Source of the DNA: Paenibacillus sp. FSL R7-0337
GTDB lineage: Bacteria; Bacillota; Bacilli; Paenibacillales; Paenibacillaceae
Length of the DNA stretch: 64,000 nt
Direction of reading: 5' to 3'
Assembly: GCF_037969875.1 (NCBI RefSeq)
Contig: NZ_CP150218.1
Location: 1,860,001 to 1,924,000 of the forward strand
Positions 1 through 7,547 of the stretch are shown here, piece after piece. How positions within the stretch are numbered: position 1 is the stretch's first letter; every line of letters starts with the position of its first letter. The position numbers and the translations under genes were made by a program. The notes under the pieces are model-generated. The model made no database searches. It was not told the origin of the DNA and worked only from the letters and a program-made list of their open reading frames with translations.

Positions 1-324
1 GATGTTGAGAAAGAGACGCTGGCAGCCTACAAAGCTACGACTTGGAAGGATCTGTTCCCGAAAGAGGAAGAATTCAAGGAAAAAGCATACGGCGCTGCCT
101 GGAACATTGCTATCCCTGGCGAGGATGAAGTCTCCATCTTGGGCAATAAAATGAAGGATATTACGTGGAAGCGCATCCCGCAGGCGATTCTGGCCAAACC
201 GGCTGAATTCGATAAAATCTGGGATGATTACATGGCCGATCTGGAAAAAGCCGGCGTTAAGAAAATGGAAGCTGGCTATACCAAGTATGTGCAGGACCGT
301 GTGGAGCTGTGGACTAGCAAATAA
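1..324 (+). CDS. Extracellular solute-binding lipoprotein, C-terminal 107 residues (partial)
   Basis: Only the 3' end is present; the frame is open from base 1 to a TAA. The residues resemble the C-terminal helices of large LplA-type carbohydrate ABC transporter binding proteins (alternating acidic and lysine helices, a conserved ITWKRIP-like stretch, and an ending with a Tyr-rich helix then VELWTSK). In that family the lipoprotein captures oligosaccharides outside the membrane for LplB/YtcP-type permeases, which would lie upstream of this window. A strong hairpin terminator follows about 230 bp downstream, so this is the last gene of its operon. Family assignment rests on a short fragment and is moderate. 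Confidence 0.6.
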   Translation, partial: DVEKETLAAYKATTWKDLFPKEEEFKEKAYGAAWNIAIPGEDEVSILGNKMKDITWKRIPQAILAKPAEFDKIWDDYMADLEKAGVKKMEAGYTKYVQDRVELWTSK

Positions 325-353
325 GCTATTCAGATAGCTTGAGCTTAAATGCA

Positions 354-518
354 CAGATAAAGGAGCAGTCGCCACTGCGGAGATTTTGGACTTCCGGCCG
401 CTGTTGTTTCCAAATTTCTTGATTTATGCCGCTCTAAGCGGTAGAAATCCGGAAACAAAGGCGGGCGCTAGCGCTCCTACAGTTTCAAAATCTCCTCCGC
501 CGCTCCCTCCTTTATCTG
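354..518. repeat. Long imperfect inverted repeat, about 165 bp
   Basis: The stretch between the lipoprotein stop and its terminator folds back on itself. The left end begins CAGATAAAGGAG and the right end closes with CTCCCTCCTTTATCTG. GGAGATTTTGGA near 390 pairs with TTTCAAAATCTCC near 485, GTTTCC (406-411) with GGAAAC (451-456), and GCCGCT (428-433) with AAGCGG (436-441). It has no coding potential. It looks like a non-autonomous palindromic intergenic element or a long RNA hairpin in the 3' UTR. Confidence 0.7.
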
Positions 519-556
519 AGGATTTATAGTTCCACCTATATTTCATTGCAGAAGGA

Positions 557-589
557 CACCCGTGCGGGAAAATCGCACGGGTGTTTTTT
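557..589 (+). terminator. Rho-independent terminator
   Basis: A perfect 10-bp stem, CACCCGTGCG (557-566) and CGCACGGGTG (574-583), with a 7-nt loop and six T residues (584-589). It points rightward and ends the binding-protein transcript. The opposite strand lacks a good T-tract, so it serves the convergent regulator gene poorly. Confidence 0.9.
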
Positions 590-595
590 GCTGCG

Positions 596-1813
596 CTATA
601 AGGATAGTTTGTTATGCAGCTCGCGGTAAGTTTTGTTGATCATTTCGGTGTATATGGAAGGCGGGTATTCCTTCACTTGATCATAGGCGAACTGGGACAG
701 CCGCAGTGCTTCCTCCTTCATACCCCGGCGCATACAGATCTGTGCCCGGTAAGCAAAAGCTGTCAACAGGTTGCCGCGGTCAAGCGGGTGGTAGACCTGA
801 TCACCCGGCTCGGCCTTGGACAGGCAGATCAGCGCTTCATCGTCCTGCCCAAGATGATACCAGGCGATGCCGGACATGAGCTGAACGCTTGGCGCGTACT
901 GTTCATCCTCCTGCGGATACTGCTCTGCCAGCGCAAGAACCTTACCGTACTCTCCCTTAGCTACCGCGAGTCTGATCTCTCCGATCAACACCAGCTTCAG
1001 TGAATCCTGAGATTCGGTGAATTCTGCGAATGCTCTGGCCTTCTTCAAGGCCTCCTCTGCCGCCAAGGTCTCTCCTTCGGTCAGCGCCAGAATCCCGAGC
1101 ACCCGGTAGAGATGATCCGTCATATAGTAGATCCCCTCTTCCCGCGACACCTGAAGCGCCGCCAATGTAACTTCACGGCTTCCCGCATAATCCCCCAGGG
1201 CAGACAAGCTAACGCTCTCGGCATAATGAAGATCGATTTCAAAGATAAAATCATTCCCCACCTTGTTAGCCTCGTACTCCTTGCGGACCCGGCGGATCAG
1301 CTCCAGCCCTTCAGCGTACCTGCTCTGTGCGAAATTTAGGGCATAGGAAATATACTGCACCTTCGCCCGCTCCACGAATAAGCCGAAGCGTTCATAGATT
1401 AGCGCTGCCCGCTCCAGCTCCGCTTCTCCGCCTCCGTCTCCTGTATAGAAAAGGGAGCTTACATAGAACTCCAGCAGACGCGCAGCGTCAATCGTCATCG
1501 GAAGCATACGCTCCGTGAGCGGCTGGAGCCGCTGGATGACCTCCCTGTAATTCTTCGCCTTAAACTCGGCCTCCATCTCCCGGACAAGCGGAGCCAGCTC
1601 AGCCTCCTCCTCGCCTTCGAGGAAGTAGCCCGGGTCAACTCCCAGCCTGCCGGCCAGAACTTGCAAGCTGTTCATCGAGGGCAAGGCGCGTCCATTCTCG
1701 ATTTGACTCAGCATGCTCTTGGTCATATGGTCTCCGACGAGGTCCGTCTGCGTAAGTCCCTTAGACTTGCGCAATTGCTTGACTTTCTCTCCGATAGTTT
1801 GTTTGGTGGTCAT
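596..1813 (-). CDS. XRE-family regulator with TPR-like C-terminal domain
   Basis: 405 residues. Residues about 7-62 form a cro/CI-type helix-turn-helix (IGEKVKQLRKSKGLTQTDL, then a recognition segment ending in SQIENGRALPS). The rest is all-helical with tetratricopeptide-like periodicity. This is the layout of PlcR/Rgg-type (RNPP) and related regulators, in which the TPR part binds a peptide or small effector; an effector peptide gene was not seen here. It is divergent from the MFS exporter at 1987, with two similar near-palindromes between them, so the simplest reading is a local regulator of that pump and perhaps of itself. The start is the ATG at 1813; the ribosome site is weak. Confidence 0.85.
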   Translation of the reverse strand: MTTKQTIGEKVKQLRKSKGLTQTDLVGDHMTKSMLSQIENGRALPSMNSLQVLAGRLGVDPGYFLEGEEEAELAPLVREMEAEFKAKNYREVIQRLQPLTERMLPMTIDAARLLEFYVSSLFYTGDGGGEAELERAALIYERFGLFVERAKVQYISYALNFAQSRYAEGLELIRRVRKEYEANKVGNDFIFEIDLHYAESVSLSALGDYAGSREVTLAALQVSREEGIYYMTDHLYRVLGILALTEGETLAAEEALKKARAFAEFTESQDSLKLVLIGEIRLAVAKGEYGKVLALAEQYPQEDEQYAPSVQLMSGIAWYHLGQDDEALICLSKAEPGDQVYHPLDRGNLLTAFAYRAQICMRRGMKEEALRLSQFAYDQVKEYPPSIYTEMINKTYRELHNKLSL

Positions 1814-1891
1814 CTGCTTGCCAACTTTCCGGGTAGCTTTTCTTTTCAGTATAGCTTACCTATACCCTAAGAGAAAGCTGAAAATACGGTA

Positions 1892-1912
1892 AAGTTAAAT
1901 TAAATTAAACTT
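1892..1912. promoter_or_regulatory. Operator-like near-palindrome 1
   Basis: A 21-bp site with left half AAGTTAAATT, a central A and right half AATTAAACTT. It lies immediately upstream of the -35 box of the MFS promoter and between the two divergent genes. It matches the second site (1946-1966) at nearly every position. It is probably bound by the XRE regulator. Confidence 0.65.
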
Positions 1913-1916
1913 TTTA

Positions 1917-1945
1917 TTGCATTCCTGAACTTTTACTCATACAAT
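1917..1945 (+). promoter_or_regulatory. Sigma-A-type promoter of the MFS gene
   Basis: -35 TTGCAT (1917-1922), a 17-bp spacer and -10 TACAAT (1940-1945). The promoter is sandwiched between the two operator-like palindromes, so occupancy of both would occlude RNA polymerase. Confidence 0.65.
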
Positions 1946-1966
1946 AAGTTTAATTAAATTTAACTT
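1946..1966. promoter_or_regulatory. Operator-like near-palindrome 2
   Basis: Left half AAGTTTAATT, a central A, right half AATTTAACTT; it abuts the -10 box on its downstream side. Its centre is 54 bp from the centre of site 1, close to five helical turns, so the same protein face could contact both sites. Confidence 0.65.
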
Positions 1967-1986
1967 TTGACTAGGGGAGTGCTATT

Positions 1987-3333
1987 ATGTCTCAAATAAC
2001 ATCCGCAACCCATGATAAGGCAGCGACTAACCGTAACATATTCCTCTTCTTCGGCAGCAAGCTGATCTCTGTTCTCGGCTCCAGTATGTATACCTTCGTA
2101 GCCGGTCTGTACATTCTGAACGAGACTGGCTCAGGGAGCAGCTTCGCCGTTACACTGCTCTGCGGGCTGCTGCCCGGAATCCTGCTGTCCCCCTTCGCCG
2201 GTGTGCTCGCCGACAGAGTTAACCGCCGCAGACTGCTGGTCGGCTCGGACCTGGCCAGTGCCCTAATTATGTCCCTAGCCTTTCTGTTCGTCTCGCTGGA
2301 GGGATTGTTCCTATGGACTATCTATCTGTCGCTCATTCTATTATCTATCTGCTCTACCTTCTATAGTATTTCAGTCTCTTCCTCGATGATGATGCTTGTA
2401 GACAGCGGCTCCGTCCAGCGGGCCGGATCACTGAATCAGATTGCCGGATCGGCTGGCCACCTGCTGGCTCCAATTCTCGCCGGTCTTCTGTATGCCTTCC
2501 TTCCCCTTCAGGATTTCATGCTGCTGAACGCAGCAGGCTTCACCGTTTCGACCGTGATGGGCTGCATGCTGAGATACAAGCCGACTCCACGGCTTCAAGC
2601 TGCCGGTGAACCTGCCGAAGCCGCAGGCCCCCAGCCGCTCCGCGAACGTCTGGGCACTGCTGTTAACGGGGTCCGCACGAATCTGAAGGAAGGCTTCGCT
2701 TATGTGATCCGCCGTCCGGTCCTCCGCTCCCTGATGGGGATTGTGTTCTGGATTAATTTCTTCGTCGTCGCCCTGAATGTTGTGCTGCCCTACGTTGCAG
2801 TACAGACACTCGGACTCTCCTCGAAGCAATATGGAGTTCTCGAAGCGATGCTGGCGGCAGGCGTACTTCTGATGTCGCTGCTGCTTGCTGTACTTCCCCA
2901 GAGCAAGAGTCCAGTGAAGCCGATCCTCGGAGGCTTAAGCGCACTGGGAGTGTTATTCCTCGCGCTGGCAGTGCCGCTGCTGCTTGATTTCACCCCGAAT
3001 GCCACCTTCCTTCTCTTCCTGCCGCTGCTGATCCTTATCGGCGTCATGATTATGGTCATTAACATTCCGGTTCAGGTCTATCTGCAGCAGACTACCGAGG
3101 AAAAGTACCGTGGACGCGTATTCGGTCTGGTAGAGGGCACCGCCGGTTCCATCGCTCCGCTCGGAATGCTGCTCTATGGAGTCCTCCTCGACCGGCTTCC
3201 CGGCTCACTCATTCTGCTCGTCTCCGGTGCAGCTATTCTGGCGGTCACCCTCGCCGGACGGAGAAGCCTCATCCGCAGCGGTGCCGCAGAGCAGCAGGCG
3301 ACTCAGGGGAAGACAGAGCAGGCGGGAGCCTGA
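1987..3333 (+). CDS. MFS efflux transporter (DHA3/EntS-like)
   Basis: 448 residues, mostly hydrophobic, with about 12 predicted membrane spans. The motif between helices 2 and 3 is visible as GVLADRVNRRRLLVG (about 76-90). A longer charged loop after helix 6 (PTPRLQAAGEPAEAAG region) separates the halves. In this family the protein is a proton-driven exporter of drugs or siderophore-like molecules; the substrate cannot be read from sequence. The start ATG follows a GGGGAG ribosome site. It is divergent from the XRE/TPR regulator and carries a dedicated promoter flanked by paired operators, which suggests an inducible resistance or export unit. The C-terminal tail is hydrophilic and Gln/Ala-rich. 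Confidence 0.85.
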   Translation: MSQITSATHDKAATNRNIFLFFGSKLISVLGSSMYTFVAGLYILNETGSGSSFAVTLLCGLLPGILLSPFAGVLADRVNRRRLLVGSDLASALIMSLAFLFVSLEGLFLWTIYLSLILLSICSTFYSISVSSSMMMLVDSGSVQRAGSLNQIAGSAGHLLAPILAGLLYAFLPLQDFMLLNAAGFTVSTVMGCMLRYKPTPRLQAAGEPAEAAGPQPLRERLGTAVNGVRTNLKEGFAYVIRRPVLRSLMGIVFWINFFVVALNVVLPYVAVQTLGLSSKQYGVLEAMLAAGVLLMSLLLAVLPQSKSPVKPILGGLSALGVLFLALAVPLLLDFTPNATFLLFLPLLILIGVMIMVINIPVQVYLQQTTEEKYRGRVFGLVEGTAGSIAPLGMLLYGVLLDRLPGSLILLVSGAAILAVTLAGRRSLIRSGAAEQQATQGKTEQAGA

Positions 3334-3416
3334 ATGTCTGAATTGACCATAGCTGGCAAGCTTTCCTATTGATACGCTTAACACAGCAGAATTCATTCAA
3401 GGAGGCTGAACGCAAT

Positions 3417-4205
3417 ATGTACGCGCACCACAGACAGACACTGGAGAAGCTGGCGGAGAAGCTGGAGCAAGACCCTTCTTGTCTGGCGGCAATCACCAGT
3501 GGATCAGTAGCCAAGGGAACCGCCAGCGAGACCTCGGATGTGGATGTCCATCTGGTCTTCACCGATGAAGCCTATGCGGAATATGAGCGGAACGACAGGC
3601 TCTCCTATGTGGACCGCGAAGTCAGCACCTATGAAGGCGGATACGCCGATATCAAGGTAATTAACCGGCGGTTTCTGGAGCTTGCAGCCCGGCAGGCCAA
3701 TGAGCCGACAAGGTATGCTTTTACTGGTGCAGAGGTGCTCTTCTCCAGAATCCCGGAGCTGGATGAGCTGGTGGCCCGGATTCCCGTCTATCCTGAGGAG
3801 AACCGCGAGCGCAATTTGCAGGACTTTTGCGCCCAGATCTATCTATTCGGGCTGTATTTCGCCAAAGAGGCAACCCGGAAGGACGACGCCTACCTGCTCG
3901 CCCATACTGCCAGCAATCTGGTCTTCTTCAGCGGAAGAATGATCCTGGCTTATAACCGCATGCTTTTTCCAAGCCACAAGGGGCTGCTGGATGCCGTCGG
4001 TGCTGCGGAAGCCCAGCCGAAGAATTTCCGTACGCTGGCAACAGAGCTGCTGCAGTCGCCCAGCGCAGATAAGAGTGTACGCTTCGCCGCGAAGATGCTG
4101 ACATTCTATAATCACGGCCTTTCCTTCGAGCAGGCGCTGGGAATATATGTGCTGAACAACGAACGCTCCTGGACAGAGCAGCCGCCTTCGTTGCAGAACC
4201 GATAA
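3417..4205 (+). CDS. Nucleotidyltransferase-fold protein
   Basis: 262 residues from the ATG at 3417, chosen because AAGGAGG lies about ten bases upstream; an in-frame start at 3369 has no ribosome site. The N-terminus carries the polymerase-beta-type nucleotidyltransferase signature: G29-S30, then KGT, then SDVDV with Asp41 and Asp43 as the likely metal ligands. The C-terminal half is helical, as in aminoglycoside/lincosamide nucleotidyltransferases and related kanamycin-nucleotidyltransferase-like proteins. The family transfers NMP to a hydroxyl of a small molecule or protein; the target here is unknown. It follows the MFS exporter by about 80 bp on the same strand and may be co-transcribed. 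A terminator comes directly after. Confidence 0.75.
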   Translation: MYAHHRQTLEKLAEKLEQDPSCLAAITSGSVAKGTASETSDVDVHLVFTDEAYAEYERNDRLSYVDREVSTYEGGYADIKVINRRFLELAARQANEPTRYAFTGAEVLFSRIPELDELVARIPVYPEENRERNLQDFCAQIYLFGLYFAKEATRKDDAYLLAHTASNLVFFSGRMILAYNRMLFPSHKGLLDAVGAAEAQPKNFRTLATELLQSPSADKSVRFAAKMLTFYNHGLSFEQALGIYVLNNERSWTEQPPSLQNR

Positions 4206-4252
4206 CACACAAGCAGCGGCTCTCCGGTACCGGAAGTCGCTGCTTGTGTGTT
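4204..4252 (+). terminator. Rho-independent terminator
   Basis: The stem AACACACAAGCAGCG (4204-4218) pairs with CGCTGCTTGTGTGTT (4238-4252), followed by a few T residues. It is a relative of the hairpin at 6470-6501; together the two form part of the direct repeats that bracket the next cassette. Confidence 0.8.
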
Positions 4253-4308
4253 TAGACTATTGGCGGGTTTGCTTCACAGATAGACCCGGCGCTGCTGCGC
4301 CTCGGCCC
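4211..4308. repeat. Left copy of a ~98-bp imperfect direct repeat
   Basis: This terminator-plus-tail segment aligns with 6470-6568. AGCAGCGGCTCT matches AGCAGCGACTCT and CGCTGCT matches CGCTGCT. Then TGCTTCACAG, a variable base, TA and ACCCGGC match with one further change, followed by a GCTG-rich part. The pair brackets the TetR remnant, dehydrogenase and FrnE genes. Confidence 0.6.
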
Positions 4309-4312
4309 AGAT
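4266..4312 (-). pseudogene. Scrap of a Gfo/Idh oxidoreductase 3' end
   Basis: Read on the minus strand, this short stretch matches the last codons and stop region of the intact Gfo/Idh gene at 6540-7547: the CCGGGT and CTGTGAAGCA blocks align with a few substitutions. It lacks everything upstream. It marks the left edge of the cassette whose right edge is the intact gene, as expected if the cassette entered next to the Gfo/Idh gene with a local duplication. Confidence 0.55.
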
Positions 4313-4612
4313 TCAGGAGCTCTTCATTTGTAAGCCGTGATTAATGAAATGGATAACCGCAATAGTGAGCTGCTCAATATTATCATCCTCGTTTGTCTCA
4401 TACCAGTAGTAAGCAGCATTGTAAATGGCCGCACTTATCATGGCCGCGTTGATAGCTGCATGGACCGAATCCCCGCTTCTTCTCAAAAGAGATTCAATGC
4501 TCCGATGTAAAGTCCGCTTCATTGTACTATCAACTTGTGCGGCAACCATTTGTTCAGGGATCATGTTGTCAAAGGCCAGAGCTGTAATTTCTTCCAGCAA
4601 AGCAAATTTATT
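4313..4612 (-). pseudogene. TetR-family regulator remnant lacking its DNA-binding domain
   Basis: The readable part is about 99 residues and starts in NKFALLEEITAL, the point where a TetR protein leaves its helix-turn-helix (usually an F-K-N-K-x-x-L-L motif) and enters the ligand-binding helices. The C-terminal helices look normal, but an in-frame stop lies directly upstream (4613-4615). The remaining ~85 bp can encode only a KQQIM...ALK scrap in another frame, similar to the first helix of TetR proteins. The helix-turn-helix therefore appears deleted. A weak TTG at 4600 could give a fragment without DNA binding. It is divergent from the dehydrogenase, the usual position for its repressor. 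Confidence 0.65.
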
Positions 4613-4670
4613 TTAAAGCATCAAATTTCATAATCTGTTGCTTAACATACGTTTCGTGAATATCTGCTGG

Positions 4671-4699
4671 TTGTATTCATGGGAATATCGTACTAATAT
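4671..4699 (+). promoter_or_regulatory. Promoter of the dehydrogenase/FrnE unit
   Basis: -35 TTGTAT (4671-4676), a 17-bp spacer and -10 TAATAT (4694-4699), about 70 bp upstream of the dehydrogenase start. The operator-like palindrome begins nine bases after the -10 box. Confidence 0.6.
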
Positions 4700-4707
4700 C
4701 ATATCAA

Positions 4708-4731
4708 ACAAGTGTTGCCTAAACAACTTGT
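4708..4731. promoter_or_regulatory. TetR-type operator candidate
   Basis: An imperfect palindrome, ACAAGTGTTG and ACAACTTGT around a CCTAA centre, over the expected transcription start of the dehydrogenase. Position and size fit a TetR-family operator. The neighbouring TetR gene is broken, so the site may now be unoccupied. Confidence 0.5.
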
Positions 4732-4767
4732 GACTACTTATTTAAAAAGGAAGGAATGGATATAACA

Positions 4768-5738
4768 ATGAAAGCAATAGCTTTAACCGGCTTCGGAATT
4801 CCTGAATCGTTGGAGGAGCAGGAAGTGTCTGTTCCTGTAATTAAAGACACCCAGGTACTCGTGGAGATGCACGCCTCATCCATAAATCCTGGAGATGCTC
4901 ATTTACGCTCAGGTGCAATTGAGCAGGGTCCGATGGGGGCAATGTTTCAAGTCCAGTTTCCGTATATTCTTGGTTTCGATGTGGCGGGTATTGTAAAGGA
5001 AGTTGGCACATTGGTGCAGCATCTCAAACCAGGTGACCGTGTGATGGGGATGGTCCCCACTGGTTCTTACATGGATTATGTAGCTGTAGAAGAGGATCAC
5101 CTTGCTGTTATCCCGGAGAGTCTTTCCTTCGAAGAGGCTGGAGCCATACCTACGGTTACATTGACGGCCTGGCAAGCCCTGGTTGAGCATGGCAGACTTC
5201 AGCAGGGTCAGCGTATTCTTATTCATGGAGGCGCAGGGGGCGTAGGGCATGCCGCAATTCAATTAGCGAAGCAACACGGAGCGTATGTAATTACGACGGC
5301 GAGGGATTCCAATCGTCCATTCGTCATGGAATTAGGTGCGGATGAAGTAATTGATTATACAACAGATGAATTCGTAAACAAAATTTCCGAGCCTGTAGAT
5401 ATCGTTTTGGATACCATCGCGGACCCATCCACATTTGAAACAGGATTGCCAGGAGATACTGGAAATGAAAGCTATGCTGTTCTGAAGAATGGAGCAAAAT
5501 ATATTTCAATCGTTGCCTTTGGGATTGGACAAACTCCAAAGGTCCGGGACATAGACTCGGTTTTTTTTCAACAAGACCTAACCGTGCCGATCTGGAGACT
5601 ATAATCCGTAATATACAGGATGAGAAATTGCGCATTCATGTAGATGAAATATACCCATTTACCGCCCAAGGCCTATACCAGGCATACCGTAAAAGTGAGA
5701 TGCAGCCTAAACGCGGGAAAATCGTGATTAAGAAATGA
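4768..5738 (+). pseudogene. Zinc-less MDR quinone/alcohol dehydrogenase, frameshifted in a T tract
   Basis: The first frame (to 5604) encodes an MDR-superfamily NAD(P)H-dependent oxidoreductase: a GroES-like N-terminus with INPGDAHLRSG, then the Rossmann fold with HGGAGGVGHAAIQLAK. The family reduces quinones or enones, or oxidises alcohols, in the cytosol. The frame runs off at eight T residues (5561-5568). With one extra T the protein would continue as FFSTRPNRADLETIIRNIQ and end normally in GKIVIKK at the TGA at 5736, so about 45 residues are displaced. The cause may be a real mutation, transcript slippage or a sequencing error. The start was chosen at 4768 (MKAIALTGFG) with GGAAGG upstream; an in-frame ATG lies at 4756. 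Confidence 0.8.
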
Positions 5739-5745
5739 GGGTGAG

Positions 5746-6459
5746 ATGAAGATAAGAGTAGAAATATGGTTCGATTATACTTGTCCGTTTTGCTATATTG
5801 GGAAAAAAAAGTTTGAAGCCGCCTTGGAACAGTTTGATTATAAAAATGAGGTAGAAATCGTGCTCCACAGCTTTGAAATGGTGACTGGCTATTATCCGCA
5901 CGCAGGAGAATCGATTTACGAAACGGCTTCCAAACATGCAGGGATGAGTGTCTCCCAGGCAAAGCATGCCTATATGCAGGTTACTGATATGGCAAGAATG
6001 ACAGGCCTCGATTATCGATTTGATCAGACCATCCCGGCAAACACCTTTAACGCACACCGCCTAACACATTATGCGGCCGCCCATGGGAAAGCTTATGCAC
6101 TCTCGGAACGTATCTTCAAAGCCTATTTTACAGAAGGACTCAACATAAACGACCCTAGTACCCTTGCCTTACTGGCAGCAGAAGCGGGTCTGGATGGGAC
6201 GAAATCACTGGCGGTCCTGGAGAGTAACCAATACACAACAGAAGTGCATAAGGATGAAAAAGATAGCCGCCTTGCCTCCGTACGGGGAATGCCGTATTTT
6301 CTGTTTAATGAAACATATTCCATATCGGGTGCCCGGGATCAATCAGTATTCAAAGAGGTGCTGGATCAGGCATGGTCCAAGGTGGAGACTGTATCCGATG
6401 ATAATACCGAATCCGCCACCAGCCCCGGATGTCTGGATGGCTCCTGTCCTATCAGGTAA
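5746..6459 (+). CDS. FrnE/DsbA-family thioredoxin-fold oxidoreductase
   Basis: 237 residues. The thioredoxin-fold active site is DYTCPFC with Cys13 and Cys16 near the N-terminus, followed by the helical insertion typical of FrnE and HCCA-isomerase-like DsbA proteins (HRLTHYAAAHGKA, then FTEGLNINDP). The cis-proline strand is VRGMPYFLFN. No signal peptide is seen, so it probably acts in the cytosol on thiols or disulfides. A C-terminal tail with two further cysteines (PGCLDGSC) is present. It lies 7 bp after the reconstructed end of the dehydrogenase and is probably its operon partner; both are visibly lower in G+C than the flanks. Confidence 0.85.
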   Translation: MKIRVEIWFDYTCPFCYIGKKKFEAALEQFDYKNEVEIVLHSFEMVTGYYPHAGESIYETASKHAGMSVSQAKHAYMQVTDMARMTGLDYRFDQTIPANTFNAHRLTHYAAAHGKAYALSERIFKAYFTEGLNINDPSTLALLAAEAGLDGTKSLAVLESNQYTTEVHKDEKDSRLASVRGMPYFLFNETYSISGARDQSVFKEVLDQAWSKVETVSDDNTESATSPGCLDGSCPIR

Positions 6460-6469
6460 TCATGCCACT

Positions 6470-6514
6470 AGCAGCGACTCTTTGGTCAGGGGGGCGCTGC
6501 TGTGGCGTTTGTTT
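6470..6514 (+). terminator. Hairpin after the FrnE gene and right copy of the direct repeat
   Basis: AGCAGCG (6470-6476) pairs with CGCTGCT (6495-6501), followed by a T-rich run. The hairpin is the start of the right repeat copy (6470-6568), which continues into the 3' end of the Gfo/Idh gene. Confidence 0.55.
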
Positions 6515-6539
6515 CGGTCATCGTCGGTCTGCTTCACAG

Positions 6540-7547
6540 CTAAACCCGGCACCGCTGAGCCCCGGCCATGATCCGGGCTTGCAGCTGCACCCGTTCCCAG
6601 GTAGCGCCCAGACCCTCGGCTTGTTGCCCGCTCATGATCGCCGCAAAAGCCTCCAGCTGGCCCACATAATAGTTCAGCGGTTCGAATTCACATAGGGTGG
6701 TGCGGTTGTCCGGCAGATCATGCCGGATTTTGAGCTTGTAGAACCCTTTGATCGGCCGGAAGAAATCCGGAACCGTCAGCACCGTTTGGTCGAAATACAG
6801 GGTGTGCGAGGCCCGGTATGGCAGCTCGAAGGAAGTGAGGCACTCGGCCCTCAGCCCGTTCTTGTATTGCAGCGCTGCCTGAAAGGTCCAGTCGCAACCA
6901 TCCGGCCCGTCAAAGGCCGACTGCGCCAGGATCTCCTCCGGCTGAAGACCGGCAAGGGTCTGCACGAACTGCAGCCAATAGCAGCCCAGATCGGCAAAAA
7001 CACCTCCGCCCTTCCCCTTGACACTCCGGTAATTCCCGGCATGCCCGTTCTTGGCAGGAATGGAGATCCGGGTGCTGATCCTGCGCAGCGCGCCGAACTC
7101 GCCCGAATCGACGATGCCCTTCAGCGTCTGCTGCCATGGGTGACAGGCAATCATCATCCCCTCGGCGAGCTTCGGAGCAGCAGGGTTGTTCTTCGCCAGC
7201 CTTAACTGCTCCGCTTCTTCAGGATGGAGACAGATCGGCTTTTCCACCAAGACATGTTTGCCCGCATTCAAGGCCCGGATCACCCACTGCGCATGTAACT
7301 CATTGCTGAGCGCAATATACACTCCATCCAGCCCATCAAGCTCCAGCAGCTCCTCCAGACTACCAGCCACATAGGGAATCTGGTACGCCTCGGCCATGGC
7401 CTCTGCTTTCGCCAAGGTACGGTTGGCAATCGCCGTAATCTTCACCTTGTCCACTATCCGTGCCGGTTCCAGCATTGCTGGAACCGCAATATTCGAGGCG
7501 CCCAGAATGCCTAGCTTATAGGTTACCTGCTCTACCATACTGCTCAT
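6540..7547 (-). CDS. Gfo/Idh/MocA-family NAD(P)-dependent sugar or cyclitol dehydrogenase
   Basis: 335 residues. The N-terminal Rossmann fold shows GILGASNIAVPAM, and the family motif EKP appears in HVLVEKPICL at about residue 100. The C-terminal alpha/beta domain includes GGGVFADLGCYW, as in glucose-fructose oxidoreductase relatives. The family oxidises or reduces hydroxyls on sugars, inositols or sugar nucleotides. It is the last gene of a five-gene operon and overlaps the radical SAM stop by ATGA, so it is translationally coupled. A second in-frame ATG (residue 4, MVEQVTYKL) is also possible. In the proposed pathway it would tailor a sugar or cyclitol with the radical SAM enzyme and glycosyltransferase; the substrate is unknown. 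Confidence 0.85.
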   Translation of the reverse strand: MSSMVEQVTYKLGILGASNIAVPAMLEPARIVDKVKITAIANRTLAKAEAMAEAYQIPYVAGSLEELLELDGLDGVYIALSNELHAQWVIRALNAGKHVLVEKPICLHPEEAEQLRLAKNNPAAPKLAEGMMIACHPWQQTLKGIVDSGEFGALRRISTRISIPAKNGHAGNYRSVKGKGGGVFADLGCYWLQFVQTLAGLQPEEILAQSAFDGPDGCDWTFQAALQYKNGLRAECLTSFELPYRASHTLYFDQTVLTVPDFFRPIKGFYKLKIRHDLPDNRTTLCEFEPLNYYVGQLEAFAAIMSGQQAEGLGATWERVQLQARIMAGAQRCRV

